A stretch of DNA of 64,000 nt, taken from positions 62,001-126,000 of the forward strand of contig WRMW01000003.1 of the NCBI GenBank assembly GCA_009776955.1, in the 5' to 3' direction. The notes beneath the pieces are model-generated. The model made no database searches and was not told where the DNA came from. It saw nothing but the letters and a program-made list of their open reading frames with translations. This DNA comes from Clostridiales bacterium (lineage in GTDB: Bacteria > Bacillota > Clostridia > Peptostreptococcales > Anaerovoracaceae). A program made the position numbers and the translations under genes. Positions 35,419 through 45,163 of this stretch are shown piece after piece (the stretch's first letter is position 1; each line of letters opens with the position of its first letter).

Positions 35419-36045
35419 CTATTCACGGCCTGTCACTTCGCCGACGCGGGCGGAGGGGTGGATGGTCAGCTCGCCGCTTGCGTCCACACGGTCGATGTTG
35501 CACTTCTTGCCTATATGCACGTCATGGCCGCTGACAGACTTTGCGTGTACGCCATGCAATTCCACCGTAGTCCCCTCTATCATGTCGATTTCGGAAATTT
35601 TGGATTTAGGGACGAACAGGCCAAAAAAGAGACGTTGCCAGTAAGACCTTATAGTTATCTTGTCGCCAACAATCTCCTTTGCGCAGATTCTGCCATCTGC
35701 CTTGATGATGTCGGCAGAGACCTCTCCTTTGGCGGTCAGCACCCCCTTGCAATCTATCCTGTCAGCTTCAAATTTGCCTCCGTTCACCGTGACGATGCCG
35801 TCTACCTTCGCATTGCCTGCACGCAGATTGCGCTCCACCGTCAGGACGCCGCTGCAATTGAACTCTTTCGCGGCGGCATCCCCCGTACAGGTGCAGACCC
35901 CGCTGACCTTGAACGACTCTGCCTCGAAGTCTCCCGACACCGTACAGACCCCATCGACGTGCAGCTTGTCGTGCACCCCGCCATCGATATTGCCGACGCC
36001 GCTCACCCTGCCTTCGGTCGCATTCCCTACGCCATTAAATTCCAT
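35419..36045 (-). CDS. Bactofilin-like polymer-forming protein
   Basis: 208 residues dominated by short repeated beta-strand turns (SGVGNIDGG, VDGVCTVSG, FKVSGVCTCTG, VDGIVTVNG) that predict a right-handed beta-helix, as in bactofilin/polymer-forming cytoskeletal proteins. A less regular basic/aromatic segment (SYWQRLFFGLFVP, ~133-145) could touch the membrane. In Bacillus the related yhbE and yhbF follow yhbD, and here too a DUF4004 gene stands directly upstream, which supports the assignment. Role probably in cell envelope or shape. Confidence 0.85.
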   Translation of the reverse strand: MEFNGVGNATEGRVSGVGNIDGGVHDKLHVDGVCTVSGDFEAESFKVSGVCTCTGDAAAKEFNCSGVLTVERNLRAGNAKVDGIVTVNGGKFEADRIDCKGVLTAKGEVSADIIKADGRICAKEIVGDKITIRSYWQRLFFGLFVPKSKISEIDMIEGTTVELHGVHAKSVSGHDVHIGKKCNIDRVDASGELTIHPSARVGEVTGRE

Positions 36046-36063
36046 CTTGCTTCCCTCCGTTCT

Positions 36064-36570
36064 CTATTGCTGTGCTTTAGCGCCTGATTCTTCGCCTTCT
36101 GTCTTGCCGCTCGCCTTGTCGCCTGCCTTTGACCGCCCTCGTATTTCTTTCTCCGTCAGCGTCGCAAGCACCTTGACGCCGCTGTCTGCGAAGGCCTTGC
36201 CGTCCCTTGCAAGGAGGATGAAGTGCTTGCCGGCATTCGTCTCGAAAAAGACCGCGCCCGCTGAAACCTCTGCATTCCCTGCCGTCAGCACAGCCTCCTG
36301 CATCAATCCGGCCAGCTCGCCATCGGCCGCACCATCTAGCCCTCTGCGTATTTCCTCAAGCGATTGGCCGTCCTTCATCTCCAATATCATCTTGACACGC
36401 TCAAGCACCCGCTCACGGGGAAACCACGTCTCTTGCCCCGTGAACGCCGCCCGCTTGACAAACCATTCCTCTGGTATCAGCCCCTCCCGCTTCCAGCGGT
36501 AAAGCTGCCCGTAAGAAATGCCCGTCTCGGCAAGCAAGTCTTTTTTTGATATCTCGTCCATCGCAGACAC
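36064..36570 (-). CDS. DUF4004 / YhbD-like MerR-type regulator
   Basis: About 168 residues. The N-terminal helix-turn-helix ([20 protein letters not shown], then [16 protein letters not shown]) is the YhbD/DUF4004 pattern, related to MerR DNA-binding domains. The C-terminal half is a small alpha/beta domain and a charged tail. Start uncertain: GTG at 36570 has AAAGGAG 7 bp upstream, while ATG at 36561 is farther away. Upstream is a promoter with a perfect palindrome it may bind. Forms a unit with the bactofilin gene 18 bp downstream. Confidence 0.83.
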   Translation of the reverse strand: MSAMDEISKKDLLAETGISYGQLYRWKREGLIPEEWFVKRAAFTGQETWFPRERVLERVKMILEMKDGQSLEEIRRGLDGAADGELAGLMQEAVLTAGNAEVSAGAVFFETNAGKHFILLARDGKAFADSGVKVLATLTEKEIRGRSKAGDKASGKTEGEESGAKAQQ

Positions 36571-36626
36571 TCTCACACTCCTTTACGAAAATTATAGGGG
36601 TCGCAAAACATCCGTGCATGCAGTAT

Positions 36627-36684
36627 GTTCGTAACAATGTTTTGTTACGAACGCATCATAACATTGTTACGCAGGGTTTGTCAA
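36627..36684 (-). promoter_or_regulatory. Promoter and palindromic operator of the DUF4004-bactofilin unit
   Basis: Minus-strand promoter TTGACA (36679-36684), 18-bp spacer, TATGAT (36655-36660). A perfect inverted repeat GTTCGTAACA / TGTTACGAAC sits at 36627-36636 and 36643-36652 just downstream of the -10. A further half-site CGTAACAATG lies in the spacer. Three spaced half-sites over a promoter suggest autoregulation by the adjacent MerR-like protein. Confidence 0.72.
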
Positions 36685-36687
36685 CAG

Positions 36688-36716
36688 AAAAAAACCGTTG
36701 ATGTTTCAACGGTTTT
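36688..36716 (-). terminator. Terminator of the tRNA-Arg-Gln-Lys unit
   Basis: AAAACCGTTGA and TCAACGGTTTT form an 11-bp stem with a 4-base loop, followed on the minus strand by a T run. It begins immediately after tRNA-Lys. Confidence 0.85.
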
Positions 36717-36791
36717 GGTGACCCAGCAGAGTCTCGAACTCTGGACACCCAGATTAAAAGTCTGGTGCTCTACCAACTGAGCTACTGGGTC
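36716..36791 (-). tRNA. tRNA-Lys(TTT)
   Basis: 76 nt with encoded CCA; acceptor GACCCAG/CTGGGTC, anticodon TTT in CTTTTAA, D-loop AGCTCAGTTGGTAGAGC, T-loop GTTCGAG. Confidence 0.97.
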
Positions 36792-36828
36792 GTAGCTAGG
36801 CGAACGCGAAGTTCGCCTTTTAATGGTT

Positions 36829-36904
36829 TGGCAGGGGCAGCAGGACTCGAACCTACGAATGACGGAGTCAAAGTCCGTTGCCTTACCAACTTGGCTATGC
36901 CCCT
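36829..36904 (-). tRNA. tRNA-Gln(TTG)
   Basis: 76 nt with encoded CCA; acceptor AGGGGCA/TGCCCCT, anticodon TTG in CTTTGAC, T-loop GTTCGAG. Lies 37 bp upstream of tRNA-Lys in the same orientation. Confidence 0.97.
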
Positions 36905-36923
36905 TCACCTACCTACAACCATA

Positions 36924-37000
36924 TGGCGAGCCCAGCAGGATTCGAACCTGCGACCCACAGTTTAGAAGACTGTTGCTCTATCCAGCTGAGCTATGGGCCC
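36924..37000 (-). tRNA. tRNA-Arg(TCT)
   Basis: 77 nt with encoded CCA; acceptor GGGCCCA pairs with TGGGCTC (one G-U), anticodon TCT in CTTCTAA, T-loop GTTCGAA. First tRNA of the three-gene unit. Confidence 0.97.
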
Positions 37001-37158
37001 GCAAACTCGCGCCCGGACGCTGGCCCGACCCGCAATTAACAATTATCACATATGAACCCCCAAAATGCAATCAGGAATTGCGGTGAAATGTTATTGTCAT
37101 TTGTGTAGTATAATGATCGCTGTACGGTTTTGAGTTGGTTTGTTGAAGGGAGAGCCCG

Positions 37159-37962
37159 ATGTCAGATATGTTTTCGCAGGCAAGGAATGTCGTTTTTTAT
37201 TTTTCGGGGACAGGCAACAGCCTGAAGGTAGCGAAAGAGATCGCCGCGGCGATGCCAGGCACTGTGCTGTTTTCTATAGGGAGCGGCGTACCGCCTGCAT
37301 TGGGTGTAGGCGTCGAAAGCGTCGGCTTCGTTTTCCCGAATTATTTTATGGGGGTGCCGGCGGCGGTGCAGCGATTTGCGGAAGGCCTGGACGCAGGGGA
37401 TTTACAAGGGAAATACCTCTACGCCGTGACCACGCACGGCGGCAGCGCCGCAAACTGCCTGCGCGGGTTTGCCGCACGAATGAAGGCAAAGGGGCTTGAG
37501 CTTGACTACGGCGCGTCACTGAAAATGTTTTCAAACTACGTGCTTTTGTACGATATGAAGGAGGACGTGGACGGCATCACCGCCAAGTCGAACGCTGATA
37601 TGCGACCAATCATTGACGATATTGCCGCCCGCCACAAAAACAAAATCGGCGGACCGCTCGGCCTTTACAATATCATCACCAACAACTTCGTAAAATCTGC
37701 GCCCGACAAGGACAAGGGCTATCACATTTCGGACTCATGCACCGGCTGCGGCATATGCGAGAAGCTATGTCCCGTAAACAATATCCGCATAGAAAACGGC
37801 AAACCCGCCTACTCGCACCGTTGCGAAGTCTGCGTAGCGTGTATCCAATACTGCCCCGAACGCGCGATTGATTACAAAAACCTCACCCAAAAACGCGGAC
37901 GCTACCACCACCCTGATATCAGCGCCGCCGATTTTATTAAGGCAAGGGGATCTGGGCTTTAG
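37159..37962 (+). CDS. EFR1-family ferredoxin (flavodoxin plus two 4Fe-4S clusters)
   Basis: 267 residues. The N-terminal flavodoxin-like domain has VVFYFSGTGNSLKVAKEI for FMN binding. The C-terminal part has two [4Fe-4S] motifs, CTGCGICEKLCPV and CEVCVACIQYCPE. Typical of EFR1 proteins in anaerobic Firmicutes, cytosolic electron carriers of unknown partner. RBS GAAGGGAGAG precedes the ATG. It is one of the few plus-strand genes in the housekeeping part. Its stop overlaps the nitrilase stop on the other strand by 4 bp within the palindrome GGGCTTTAGCCC. Confidence 0.92.
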   Translation: MSDMFSQARNVVFYFSGTGNSLKVAKEIAAAMPGTVLFSIGSGVPPALGVGVESVGFVFPNYFMGVPAAVQRFAEGLDAGDLQGKYLYAVTTHGGSAANCLRGFAARMKAKGLELDYGASLKMFSNYVLLYDMKEDVDGITAKSNADMRPIIDDIAARHKNKIGGPLGLYNIITNNFVKSAPDKDKGYHISDSCTGCGICEKLCPVNNIRIENGKPAYSHRCEVCVACIQYCPERAIDYKNLTQKRGRYHHPDISAADFIKARGSGL

Positions 37963-38915
37963 CCCTCGTCCACGATTATTCGCTGCTTCTCCCTGTTGAT
38001 ATGCAGGGTGAATATGTCCGGCCTTGAATAATGCCCCACCGAATCGCAGGCAAACTTCGCGAATTTTATGTTGCCGAGGTCGATGTCCGCAAACAATAAT
38101 TTTTCTTCCGCGCCGGTATGCGGGCCGCTGATTATCTGCCCGTCCGGCCCGATGATCGCCGTCCATCCGCCGCCGACCGTCATCATGTCCGGCCTGTCCG
38201 CAAAGCCAAGCTTATCTATGGAATCCTGCGCCACAGGCGTCATAACGCATATAACGAAGGTCTGCGCGGCTACCGCATGATGCCTACAGGCGCATTCCGC
38301 GACTGCGTCGAAAATTTCCGAATTGGGGTCGTTTGTGACTGCGGATATGCCCGGCCAGACGGACACATGAATCTGTTCGCCCTCTGCGGCAAGCGCGTAC
38401 CTCGTCAAGTCCATGGTATGCTCCCAGCATATAAGACCGGAAATTTTGCCGAGCTTCGTATCGAACACGCCGAGGTCGCTGCCGTCGCCGCGCCCCCATA
38501 TCACACGTTCCGACATGGTCGGCTGTAGCTTGCGATGCCTGCCTATCACATTCCCCTTATCGTCAAAGTACAGCAGGGTGTTGTACAAGGTGCCTCCCTC
38601 TCGCTCCGTCATGCCCATCACGACAAAGATGCCCGCCTGCTTCGCAGCCTTCCCTATGGCATCCGTCGCCGCGCTCGGCACCTCGACGGCGTTGTCGTAC
38701 AGTTCGCCGAAGAACGGCGCACCGTCCTTGGTCGTCTTTGTCCAAATCCAGTACGGGTAGCCTGGTATATACACTTCTGGAAAGGCTATCAGCTGAGCGC
38801 CGGCCCGCGCCGCCTCGGCTATAAGCCCGCAGGCTTTTTTCGTCGTCGCTTCCGTGTCCAGATACACAGGCGCCGAATGCGCCGCTGCGACCTTTATGGT
38901 TTTCGTTGCCGCCAT
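37959..38915 (-). CDS. Nitrilase-superfamily carbon-nitrogen hydrolase
   Basis: 318 residues. The Glu-Lys-Cys catalytic triad is visible: LIAFPEVYIPGYPYW (Glu), HRKLQPTMSER (Lys) and GLICWEHTMDL (Cys). The PGYPYW and CWEH context is closer to true nitrilases and cyanide hydratases than to amidases, so an organic nitrile or cyanide may be the substrate. The ATG at 38915 has a perfect AGGAGGT; the 33-residue upstream extension is low-complexity and rejected. Located after yjbQ on the same strand. Confidence 0.9.
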   Translation of the reverse strand: MAATKTIKVAAAHSAPVYLDTEATTKKACGLIAEAARAGAQLIAFPEVYIPGYPYWIWTKTTKDGAPFFGELYDNAVEVPSAATDAIGKAAKQAGIFVVMGMTEREGGTLYNTLLYFDDKGNVIGRHRKLQPTMSERVIWGRGDGSDLGVFDTKLGKISGLICWEHTMDLTRYALAAEGEQIHVSVWPGISAVTNDPNSEIFDAVAECACRHHAVAAQTFVICVMTPVAQDSIDKLGFADRPDMMTVGGGWTAIIGPDGQIISGPHTGAEEKLLFADIDLGNIKFAKFACDSVGHYSRPDIFTLHINREKQRIIVDEG

Positions 38916-39006
38916 CTTACTACCTCCTGTTGCTCTCGGAACGGCTGCGCTTTCCGTGCGCACCATGCCCGCCACTGCGCCCGATACTACCGCACCCGCC
39001 GTCCCA

Positions 39007-39423
39007 TCACTCACCGATAATCTTCACTAACAGCCTTTTGCTCCGCTTGCCGTCAAACTCCCCGTAGAAAATCTGCTCCCACGGACCGAAGTCGAGCCGC
39101 CCGCCCGTCACCGCAACGACCACCTCACGCCCCATAACGCTCCGCTTCAAGTGTGCGTCGGCATTGTCCTCATAGCCGTTGTGGTCGTACTGGTCATGCG
39201 GCTTTTCCGGCGCAAGTTTCTCAAGCCACCGCTCAAAATCGCGGTGCAGCCCGCTCTCATGGTCGTTGATAAACACGCTTGCCGTAATATGCATGGCGTT
39301 CACCAAGGCAAGCCCCTCGCGTATGCCGCTCTCCACAAGCGCATCCTCGACCTGCGGCGTGATGTTCACAAACGCCCGGCGCGTGTCCGTATTGATATGC
39401 AGCTCTTTCCGAAATGATTTCAT
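39007..39423 (-). CDS. YjbQ-family protein (UPF0047)
   Basis: 138 residues starting [18 protein letters not shown]. The conserved [15 protein letters not shown] and [13 protein letters not shown] segments and the C-terminal [13 protein letters not shown] are characteristic of YjbQ/UPF0047 proteins, which have been linked to secondary thiamine-phosphate synthase activity in E. coli. The in-frame extension before this ATG belongs to the end of the glutamine synthetase region. It follows that gene by about 10 bp. Confidence 0.92.
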   Translation of the reverse strand: MKSFRKELHINTDTRRAFVNITPQVEDALVESGIREGLALVNAMHITASVFINDHESGLHRDFERWLEKLAPEKPHDQYDHNGYEDNADAHLKRSVMGREVVVAVTGGRLDFGPWEQIFYGEFDGKRSKRLLVKIIGE

Positions 39424-39433
39424 TTTATACCCC

Positions 39434-41533
39434 CTACACCACGCTATGCAGCAACTCCGCATACGACGGCAGGGGCCAGTGCCTCTTTGCCACTATCGTT
39501 TCGAGCCTGTCTACAACAGCCCGCAGCCCCGACATTGCGGCGAGGACGCCGTCCCTATAATACTCCGCACACTCCAAGGCATCCATCCCTTCCCCGAGCC
39601 CAGGCTCCGAAAGAGCGTCCTCAAGGCGCGACAGCCTTTCGAGCAGGTCTGCCGACAGCTTCGAGCACCGTCTGAGCAGGGCGTCCTCAAGCGAGGCGTC
39701 GTATCCGGCGCCGCTCTCCCTCTTGCGCGACAACAACCTCGCCAAATCGTTTTGGTAGTCTATGCAGGCCGGAATCACCATGCCCTTCACCATGTCCACC
39801 ATCGTAAGAGCCTCGATATGAAGCGTCTTTGAGTAGGCTTCTACGAGTATCTCGTATCGCGAACGGACTTCTAGCTCGGTGAATACCCCGTGCCCCGCAA
39901 ACAATTCTATGCTCTTTTGCGAAATAAATTCGGGGAGCGCATCCACCGTTGTGCCTAGGTTCAAAAGGCAGCGCAGCCGCGCCTCGGCCACCCAGTCCCC
40001 TGAATAATTGTTGCCATTGAATATAATCCTTTTGTGGGCGCTGAAAGCCCTTTTGACAAGCGCCGCCAAGTCGCTCTTGAAGTCGCTACCCTGCTCCAAT
40101 TCGTCCGCAAACTGCCGTAGCGCCTCCGCGACAGCGGTATTTAAGACGATGTTCGGGCCTGCGATGGAAAGCATCGAACCGGGCATGCGGAACTCGAACT
40201 TGTTGCCGGTGAACGCGAACGGCGAAGTGCGGTTGCGGTCCGTCGAGTCCTTGGGGAAGTGCGGCAGCGCCGTGACGCCTATCTCCATCTGTGGCCTGTC
40301 ACCGCCCGTATAGCCCTCGCCGGACTCCAGACCCTCCAGTATGCTCAGCAACTCGTCGCCGATAAACATGGACACGATGGCGGGGGGCGCCTCGTTCGCA
40401 CCGAGCCTGTGGTCGTTCCCTGCAGTCGCCACCGAAAGCCTGAGCAAGTCCTGATGCTCGTCCACCGCCTTGATGACCGCGACCAGGAACAGCAGAAACT
40501 GTGCGTTCTCAGACGGCGTCCCGCCCGGTTCGAGCAGGTTGACGCCTGTGTCGGTGTTTATCGACCAATTGTTGTGCTTGCCGCTCCCATTGACGCCTGC
40601 GAAGGGCTTTTCGTGGAGCAGGCAGGCCATTCCGTGCTTGTTCGCTATGACCTTCATCTGCTCCATGGTAATCTGGTTGTGGTCGGTGGCTATGTTTGCC
40701 GTATTGTAGATGGGGGCAAGCTCGTGTTGGCCTGGGGCGACCTCGTTGTGTCTGGTCTTGGCATAGACCCCTAGCTTCCAAAGCTCCTCCTCAAGCTCCT
40801 TCATATAGGCAGAAACCCTTGGCTTGATGCTGCCGAAGTAATGGTCCTCTAGCTCCTGTCCCTTGGGCGGACGGGCACCCATCAGCGTCCTACCCGTATA
40901 GACCAGATCCGGGCGTTTTAGGTACATCTCCTTGTCCACCAAAAAATATTCCTGCTCGGCGCCCACCATCGTGATGACCCGCTTCGCCGTCTTGTTGCCG
41001 AAAAGTCTAAGCACCCGCAGGGCCTGCCTGTCGAGCGCCTCCATCGACCTCAAAAGCGGGGTCTTTTTGTCTAGCGCCTCGCCACTGTAGGAGCAGAACG
41101 CGGTGGGTATGCAGAGCGTCCCGTCTTTGACAAAGGCATATGAGGTGGTGTCCCAAACGGTATAGCCCCGTGCCTCAAAAGTGGCTCTGAGCCCGCCCGA
41201 TGGGAAGCTTGACGCATCCGGCTCTCCTCTTACAAGCTCCTTGCCCGAAAACTCCATGATGACCTGGCCTTCGCCGGCGGGCGATATAAAGCTGTCGTGC
41301 CGCTCCGCCGTGGCCCCCGTCATGGGCTGAAACCAATGGGTGTAATGGGTCGCACCCTTCTCGACCGCCCACTCCTTCATTGCGTTTGCGACTTCGTTTG
41401 CCACATCGACGTCCAGATGGACGCCTTCCGACATGGTCTTTTTGAGCGACTTGTAGATATGCTTAGGTAGCCGCAATTGCATCACAGCATCGTTGAAGAC
41501 CATGCTGCCGAACGTATTCGGTATGTTTTTCAT
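39434..41533 (-). CDS. glnN: Glutamine synthetase type III
   Basis: 699 residues, the size of GSIII (larger than GSI at ~440). [16 protein letters not shown] at the N-terminus, the [11 protein letters not shown] and [13 protein letters not shown] metal-site segments, and [14 protein letters not shown] are family signatures. It makes glutamine as a dodecamer and in many anaerobes is induced by nitrogen limitation. Located between fhs and yjbQ, far from the ANTAR-controlled glnA. No ANTAR-like leader was seen in the 55 bp upstream, so the two glutamine synthetases are probably regulated differently. Confidence 0.96.
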   Translation of the reverse strand: MKNIPNTFGSMVFNDAVMQLRLPKHIYKSLKKTMSEGVHLDVDVANEVANAMKEWAVEKGATHYTHWFQPMTGATAERHDSFISPAGEGQVIMEFSGKELVRGEPDASSFPSGGLRATFEARGYTVWDTTSYAFVKDGTLCIPTAFCSYSGEALDKKTPLLRSMEALDRQALRVLRLFGNKTAKRVITMVGAEQEYFLVDKEMYLKRPDLVYTGRTLMGARPPKGQELEDHYFGSIKPRVSAYMKELEEELWKLGVYAKTRHNEVAPGQHELAPIYNTANIATDHNQITMEQMKVIANKHGMACLLHEKPFAGVNGSGKHNNWSINTDTGVNLLEPGGTPSENAQFLLFLVAVIKAVDEHQDLLRLSVATAGNDHRLGANEAPPAIVSMFIGDELLSILEGLESGEGYTGGDRPQMEIGVTALPHFPKDSTDRNRTSPFAFTGNKFEFRMPGSMLSIAGPNIVLNTAVAEALRQFADELEQGSDFKSDLAALVKRAFSAHKRIIFNGNNYSGDWVAEARLRCLLNLGTTVDALPEFISQKSIELFAGHGVFTELEVRSRYEILVEAYSKTLHIEALTMVDMVKGMVIPACIDYQNDLARLLSRKRESGAGYDASLEDALLRRCSKLSADLLERLSRLEDALSEPGLGEGMDALECAEYYRDGVLAAMSGLRAVVDRLETIVAKRHWPLPSYAELLHSVV

Positions 41534-41588
41534 CGCAACCCTTCCTTATATAAGCAAGGGAAACGCTGGCCGACTCTCCAGCCCTTCC

Positions 41589-43259
41589 CTAGAACAGGCC
41601 TGATATCACCCCGGCCTCGTCCATGTCTATCACTTCGGCCGTCGGCTTTTTGGGAAGCCCCGGCATGGTCATTATATCACCCGCTATGGCGACGATAAAG
41701 CCGGCGCCCGCAGACAGCCGCACCTGGCGTATCTTGACCTCAAAGCCCTCGGGCGCGCCGAGCAGCTTTGGATCGTCGGAGAACGAATACTGGGTCTTGG
41801 CTATACAGACCGGCAGGTTGCCATAGCCGAGCGCCTCAATTTCTTCGATGGTCTTTGCGGCCTCGACGGACACGGACACTCCCGATGCCCTGTACACCTT
41901 TGTGGCGATGTCATTAATCTTGGCGCGTATGGGCTGGTCAAGCTCGTACGAGAACTTGAATTTGCTCGGCTTGTCCATAGCCGCAAGCACTTTCTTCGCA
42001 AGGTCTTCGCCGCCCTCGCCGCCCTTGGTAAACACTTCCGATATGGAAACCGTGGCACCCATGGCCTGCACGGTGTCAAAGACATACTTTAGCTCGGCTT
42101 CCGTGTCGGACGGGAAGCGGTTTATGGCAACCACCGCCGGCAGGCCGAACACCTTGTCCATATTCTCCAGGTGGCGCGTAAGGTTTTTGATGCCGTTCGC
42201 CAGATAGTCGAGGTTCTCCTTGTTTAGTTCGTCCTTGGGGCTTCCGCCGTGGTGCTTGAGCGCGCGCACGGTCGCGACTATCACTACGGCGCTCGGCTCT
42301 ATGCCCGATTTGCGGCACTTGATGTCAATAAATTTTTCCGCGCCGAGGTCGCCGCCGAAGCCCGCTTCGGTCACCACGATGTCGGACATCTTCATGCCAA
42401 GTTTGGTGGCTATAGCCGAGTTGCAGCCGTGCGCGATGTTCGCGAACGGGCCGCCGTGGATAAACGCCGGCGTCTGCTCTAGCGTCTGCGCCAGGTTCGG
42501 GTTGAACGCCTCTTTGAGCAGTGCGCTCATTGCGCCCTGCGCTTTCAGCTGTCCGCATGATATCGGCGTCCCCTCACGCGTATAGCCGACCACAATCCTT
42601 GACAGATTTTTCTTGAGCTCGACGATATCCGTCGAAAGGCACAGCACCGCCATCACCTCGCTCGCGACCGTGATGTCGAAGCCGTCCTCGCGCGGCACGC
42701 CGTTCGCCTTGCCCGCAAGACCATCGACGATGCTGCGAAGCTGGCGGTCGTTCATGTCCATGCACCTGCGCCAAGTCACGCGGCGGGTGTCTATGTTCAG
42801 TTCGTTGCCTTGATAGATATGGTTGTCGATAAGGGCAGCAAGCAGGTTATTCGCGGCGGTGATGGCGTGGATGTCGCCCGTGAAATGAAGGTTGATGTCC
42901 TCCATCGGGATCACCTGGGCGTAGCCGCCGCCGGCCGCCCCGCCCTTCACCCCGAATACAGGGCCGAGCGACGGCTCCCTTAGACATATCATTACTTTTT
43001 CCCCAAGCCTGTTCAGCGCGTCGCCAAGGCCTACTGTGGTGGTGGTCTTGCCCTCGCCAGCGGGCGTCGGGTTTATGGCTGTCACAAGCACTACTTTTGC
43101 GTCAGGCTTGTCCTTGTACTTTGAAAGCAGCCTGCTGTCAATTTTTGCTTTGTAATGACCAACCGGCGACCATTCATCCTCCGAAAGGCCCACCTTTTCG
43201 GCGATTTCCCTTATGGGCAGAATTTTGGCTTCCTGTGCGATTTGGATATCGGTCTTCAT
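41589..43259 (-). CDS. fhs: Formate-tetrahydrofolate ligase
   Basis: 556 residues, normal for Fhs. The ATP loop [14 protein letters not shown] (~66-79), the [15 protein letters not shown] segment and the [17 protein letters not shown] signature are present. It activates formate to 10-formyl-THF in the methyl branch of the Wood-Ljungdahl pathway. It lies 81 bp after flxA and is the last carbon enzyme of the metF/hdr/flx array. folD and fchA are not in the window. RBS GGAGGAAGG before the ATG. Confidence 0.96.
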   Translation of the reverse strand: MKTDIQIAQEAKILPIREIAEKVGLSEDEWSPVGHYKAKIDSRLLSKYKDKPDAKVVLVTAINPTPAGEGKTTTTVGLGDALNRLGEKVMICLREPSLGPVFGVKGGAAGGGYAQVIPMEDINLHFTGDIHAITAANNLLAALIDNHIYQGNELNIDTRRVTWRRCMDMNDRQLRSIVDGLAGKANGVPREDGFDITVASEVMAVLCLSTDIVELKKNLSRIVVGYTREGTPISCGQLKAQGAMSALLKEAFNPNLAQTLEQTPAFIHGGPFANIAHGCNSAIATKLGMKMSDIVVTEAGFGGDLGAEKFIDIKCRKSGIEPSAVVIVATVRALKHHGGSPKDELNKENLDYLANGIKNLTRHLENMDKVFGLPAVVAINRFPSDTEAELKYVFDTVQAMGATVSISEVFTKGGEGGEDLAKKVLAAMDKPSKFKFSYELDQPIRAKINDIATKVYRASGVSVSVEAAKTIEEIEALGYGNLPVCIAKTQYSFSDDPKLLGAPEGFEVKIRQVRLSAGAGFIVAIAGDIMTMPGLPKKPTAEVIDMDEAGVISGLF

Positions 43260-43340
43260 TTTGATTCCTTCCTCCTAAATATTGCCTGCATAATGCTGGC
43301 TTCGGCTATAACTATTGCGAACGCATGTTCTTGTATCGCG

Positions 43341-44177
43341 TCAATACTCGTCCGGCATCTCGCCGAGCTCGGCAAGGTTGAAAACGGGTCCGTCCACGCA
43401 CACATATTTATGCCCGATATTGCACTTGCCGCAATTCCCGACCCCGCACGTCATGCGCATTTCCAGGGTGGTATAGATGCGGTCGAGCGACATTCCCATC
43501 TCTATCAATTTCTGCGAAACGAACTTTATCATAATAGGCGGGCCGCAAAGCACCGCGTATGTCTTGTTCATGTCAAATGTCATTTCCGCCACCAAGTTGT
43601 GCGGGAAGCCCACATTCTCGTTCCAGCCTTCTTCCTCGTTGTCTATCGTGAGCGTCACTTCGGTGTCCTTCATGCCCCGCCATTCCTCGTACTCGCGAAA
43701 ATAGATGAAGTCCTTGGACGACCGCGCCGCGATAAGCATCTGTATCTTCTTGTACTTGCTGCGGTTCACGTCCTCGAGCATATAGGTGATAAGCGGGCGG
43801 AGCGGAGCGAGGCCGATGCCGCCTGCTATATATAGGATGTCGTTGCCCTCTAGCTTCTCCACCGGGAATGTGTTGCCGAACGGCCCGCGGACAAACACCG
43901 TGTCGCCCTCTTTCAGCGCATGTATCACGTCGGTGAGCGTTCCCGTCCGCTTTATCGAAATGTCTATGGTATCGTTTCTGAGCGGGTTCGATGCAAATCC
44001 GAAGGGTGCCTCGCCCGTGCCCGCCACGGAAAGCTCCACGAACTGCCCTGGCATAAACTCCATTTTCCGGTCGCCTGCAAATTTGAGCCTATACGTCTTT
44101 ACATCAAGATCCGAAGTCGTTTCCTGGATGATCTCCTGTATCTCGGCCTTCAGCGGCAAATAAGGATTGTCGTTCAC
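43341..44177 (-). CDS. FlxA-like FAD/NAD(P)-binding oxidoreductase subunit
   Basis: 278 residues from a GTG start with GGGAGG upstream; GTGA overlaps the previous stop. Ferredoxin-NADP reductase fold: GQFVELSV (FAD), ILYIAGGIGLAPLRPLI (NAD), YAVLCGPPIMIKFV. A C-terminal Cys cluster (MTCGVGNCGKCNIG) binds a [2Fe-2S] centre as in dihydroorotate dehydrogenase PyrK and HydG/AsrB-like subunits. In Hdr-Flx complexes this subunit exchanges electrons with NADH. Downstream of FlxB, C and D homologues in the same array. Confidence 0.87.
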   Translation of the reverse strand: MNDNPYLPLKAEIQEIIQETTSDLDVKTYRLKFAGDRKMEFMPGQFVELSVAGTGEAPFGFASNPLRNDTIDISIKRTGTLTDVIHALKEGDTVFVRGPFGNTFPVEKLEGNDILYIAGGIGLAPLRPLITYMLEDVNRSKYKKIQMLIAARSSKDFIYFREYEEWRGMKDTEVTLTIDNEEEGWNENVGFPHNLVAEMTFDMNKTYAVLCGPPIMIKFVSQKLIEMGMSLDRIYTTLEMRMTCGVGNCGKCNIGHKYVCVDGPVFNLAELGEMPDEY

Positions 44178-45163
44178 TGCAAATCCTCCCCTATCTTCTC
44201 GGCTATCGCTTTTATGTTCACGCCCGCAGGGCACGCCCTTACACACCTACCGCACCCTGTACACGCAACCGCCCCAAAATTCTTCTTTACATAAAGGTAC
44301 TTGTGCGCAAAACGCTGGCGGTAGCGCTCGTGCCTCTCCTCCCGCGGATTGTGCCCGGACGCATGCAAGGTAAACTTCGGGAACATACAGCTATCCCAAT
44401 TCCTGTAACGGGACGCGCAGCCCCCCTCGTCCACGTCCTTGAACCCGAAACAATGGCAAGTCGGGCAGATATACGTACACATTCCGCAGCCCTGACAGGT
44501 CTCCACAAGGCTCTCCCAGTCAATCTTGTCAAACAATTCTTCCTCTGTGGCATCTATGGAAAGCGTGTGGGCGGGCTTGAACTCATGGCCTGTGTTTTGG
44601 AAAGTGCGCAATCCGTCTATGTATCGCCCTAATGTCTCCCTGCCTTTTTCGGAGAGATGCAATGCTTGGAAATAATCCTCGGCACCCTGTGCCCCTAAAA
44701 AGAGGTCACACTTGTCGGAATAGCCCATATCCGTCTCACGTTCGTCGCAGAAGCAGCCTGGCTTTTTGTCAACGCAGCCCACACCGATAATCAATGTGTT
44801 GTTGTAGCGTTCCTCGAAAAATGGATCCTTGAATCTGCCCTCTGTGAACACCTTCCTCATTATGTCCAAGGCTTCAAGGTCGCAGGGACGTGCGCCGAAC
44901 AGCACGTATTTCTCGGTGGATATCTCCGCCTCGGCGTCCCCGTCCTTGAAAGTTATTATCTTCTCCGTCCTCGGGAAAAATATCTCCTTAGGCGACTTGT
45001 ACGGAATGTCGTCGCCGAACACTATGTCCTCCACATTGCGGACGGGCATATAGTCCAGCTTCTTGCCATTGGAAGCGGGCGCGAACACCGTCGCATCCTT
45101 CATAAGCTCGGCCAGCATTTTCAGTATTTCGGCCTTTGATATCATCACAGCGGGATCAGCCAT
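44174..45163 (-). CDS. FlxB-like 4Fe-4S dicluster subunit
   Basis: About 329 residues. The N-terminal two thirds resemble the AsrA/hydrogenase-associated 4Fe-4S family (FGARPCDLEALDIM, a CFCDERETDMGY segment). The C-terminal part has CQGCGMCTYICPTCHC and CTGCGRCVRACPAG for two clusters. It would pass electrons between FlxA and FlxC/HdrA. ATG at 45163 is behind AGGGGGTG; an alternative GTG three codons earlier lies inside that site. Overlaps both neighbours by a few bases, so stoichiometric translation is likely. Confidence 0.85.
   Translation of the reverse strand: MADPAVMISKAEILKMLAELMKDATVFAPASNGKKLDYMPVRNVEDIVFGDDIPYKSPKEIFFPRTEKIITFKDGDAEAEISTEKYVLFGARPCDLEALDIMRKVFTEGRFKDPFFEERYNNTLIIGVGCVDKKPGCFCDERETDMGYSDKCDLFLGAQGAEDYFQALHLSEKGRETLGRYIDGLRTFQNTGHEFKPAHTLSIDATEEELFDKIDWESLVETCQGCGMCTYICPTCHCFGFKDVDEGGCASRYRNWDSCMFPKFTLHASGHNPREERHERYRQRFAHKYLYVKKNFGAVACTGCGRCVRACPAGVNIKAIAEKIGEDLQ

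Noticed and set aside
34617-36965. Short frames across the tRNA genes
   Set aside because: They translate tRNA sequences and are not genes.
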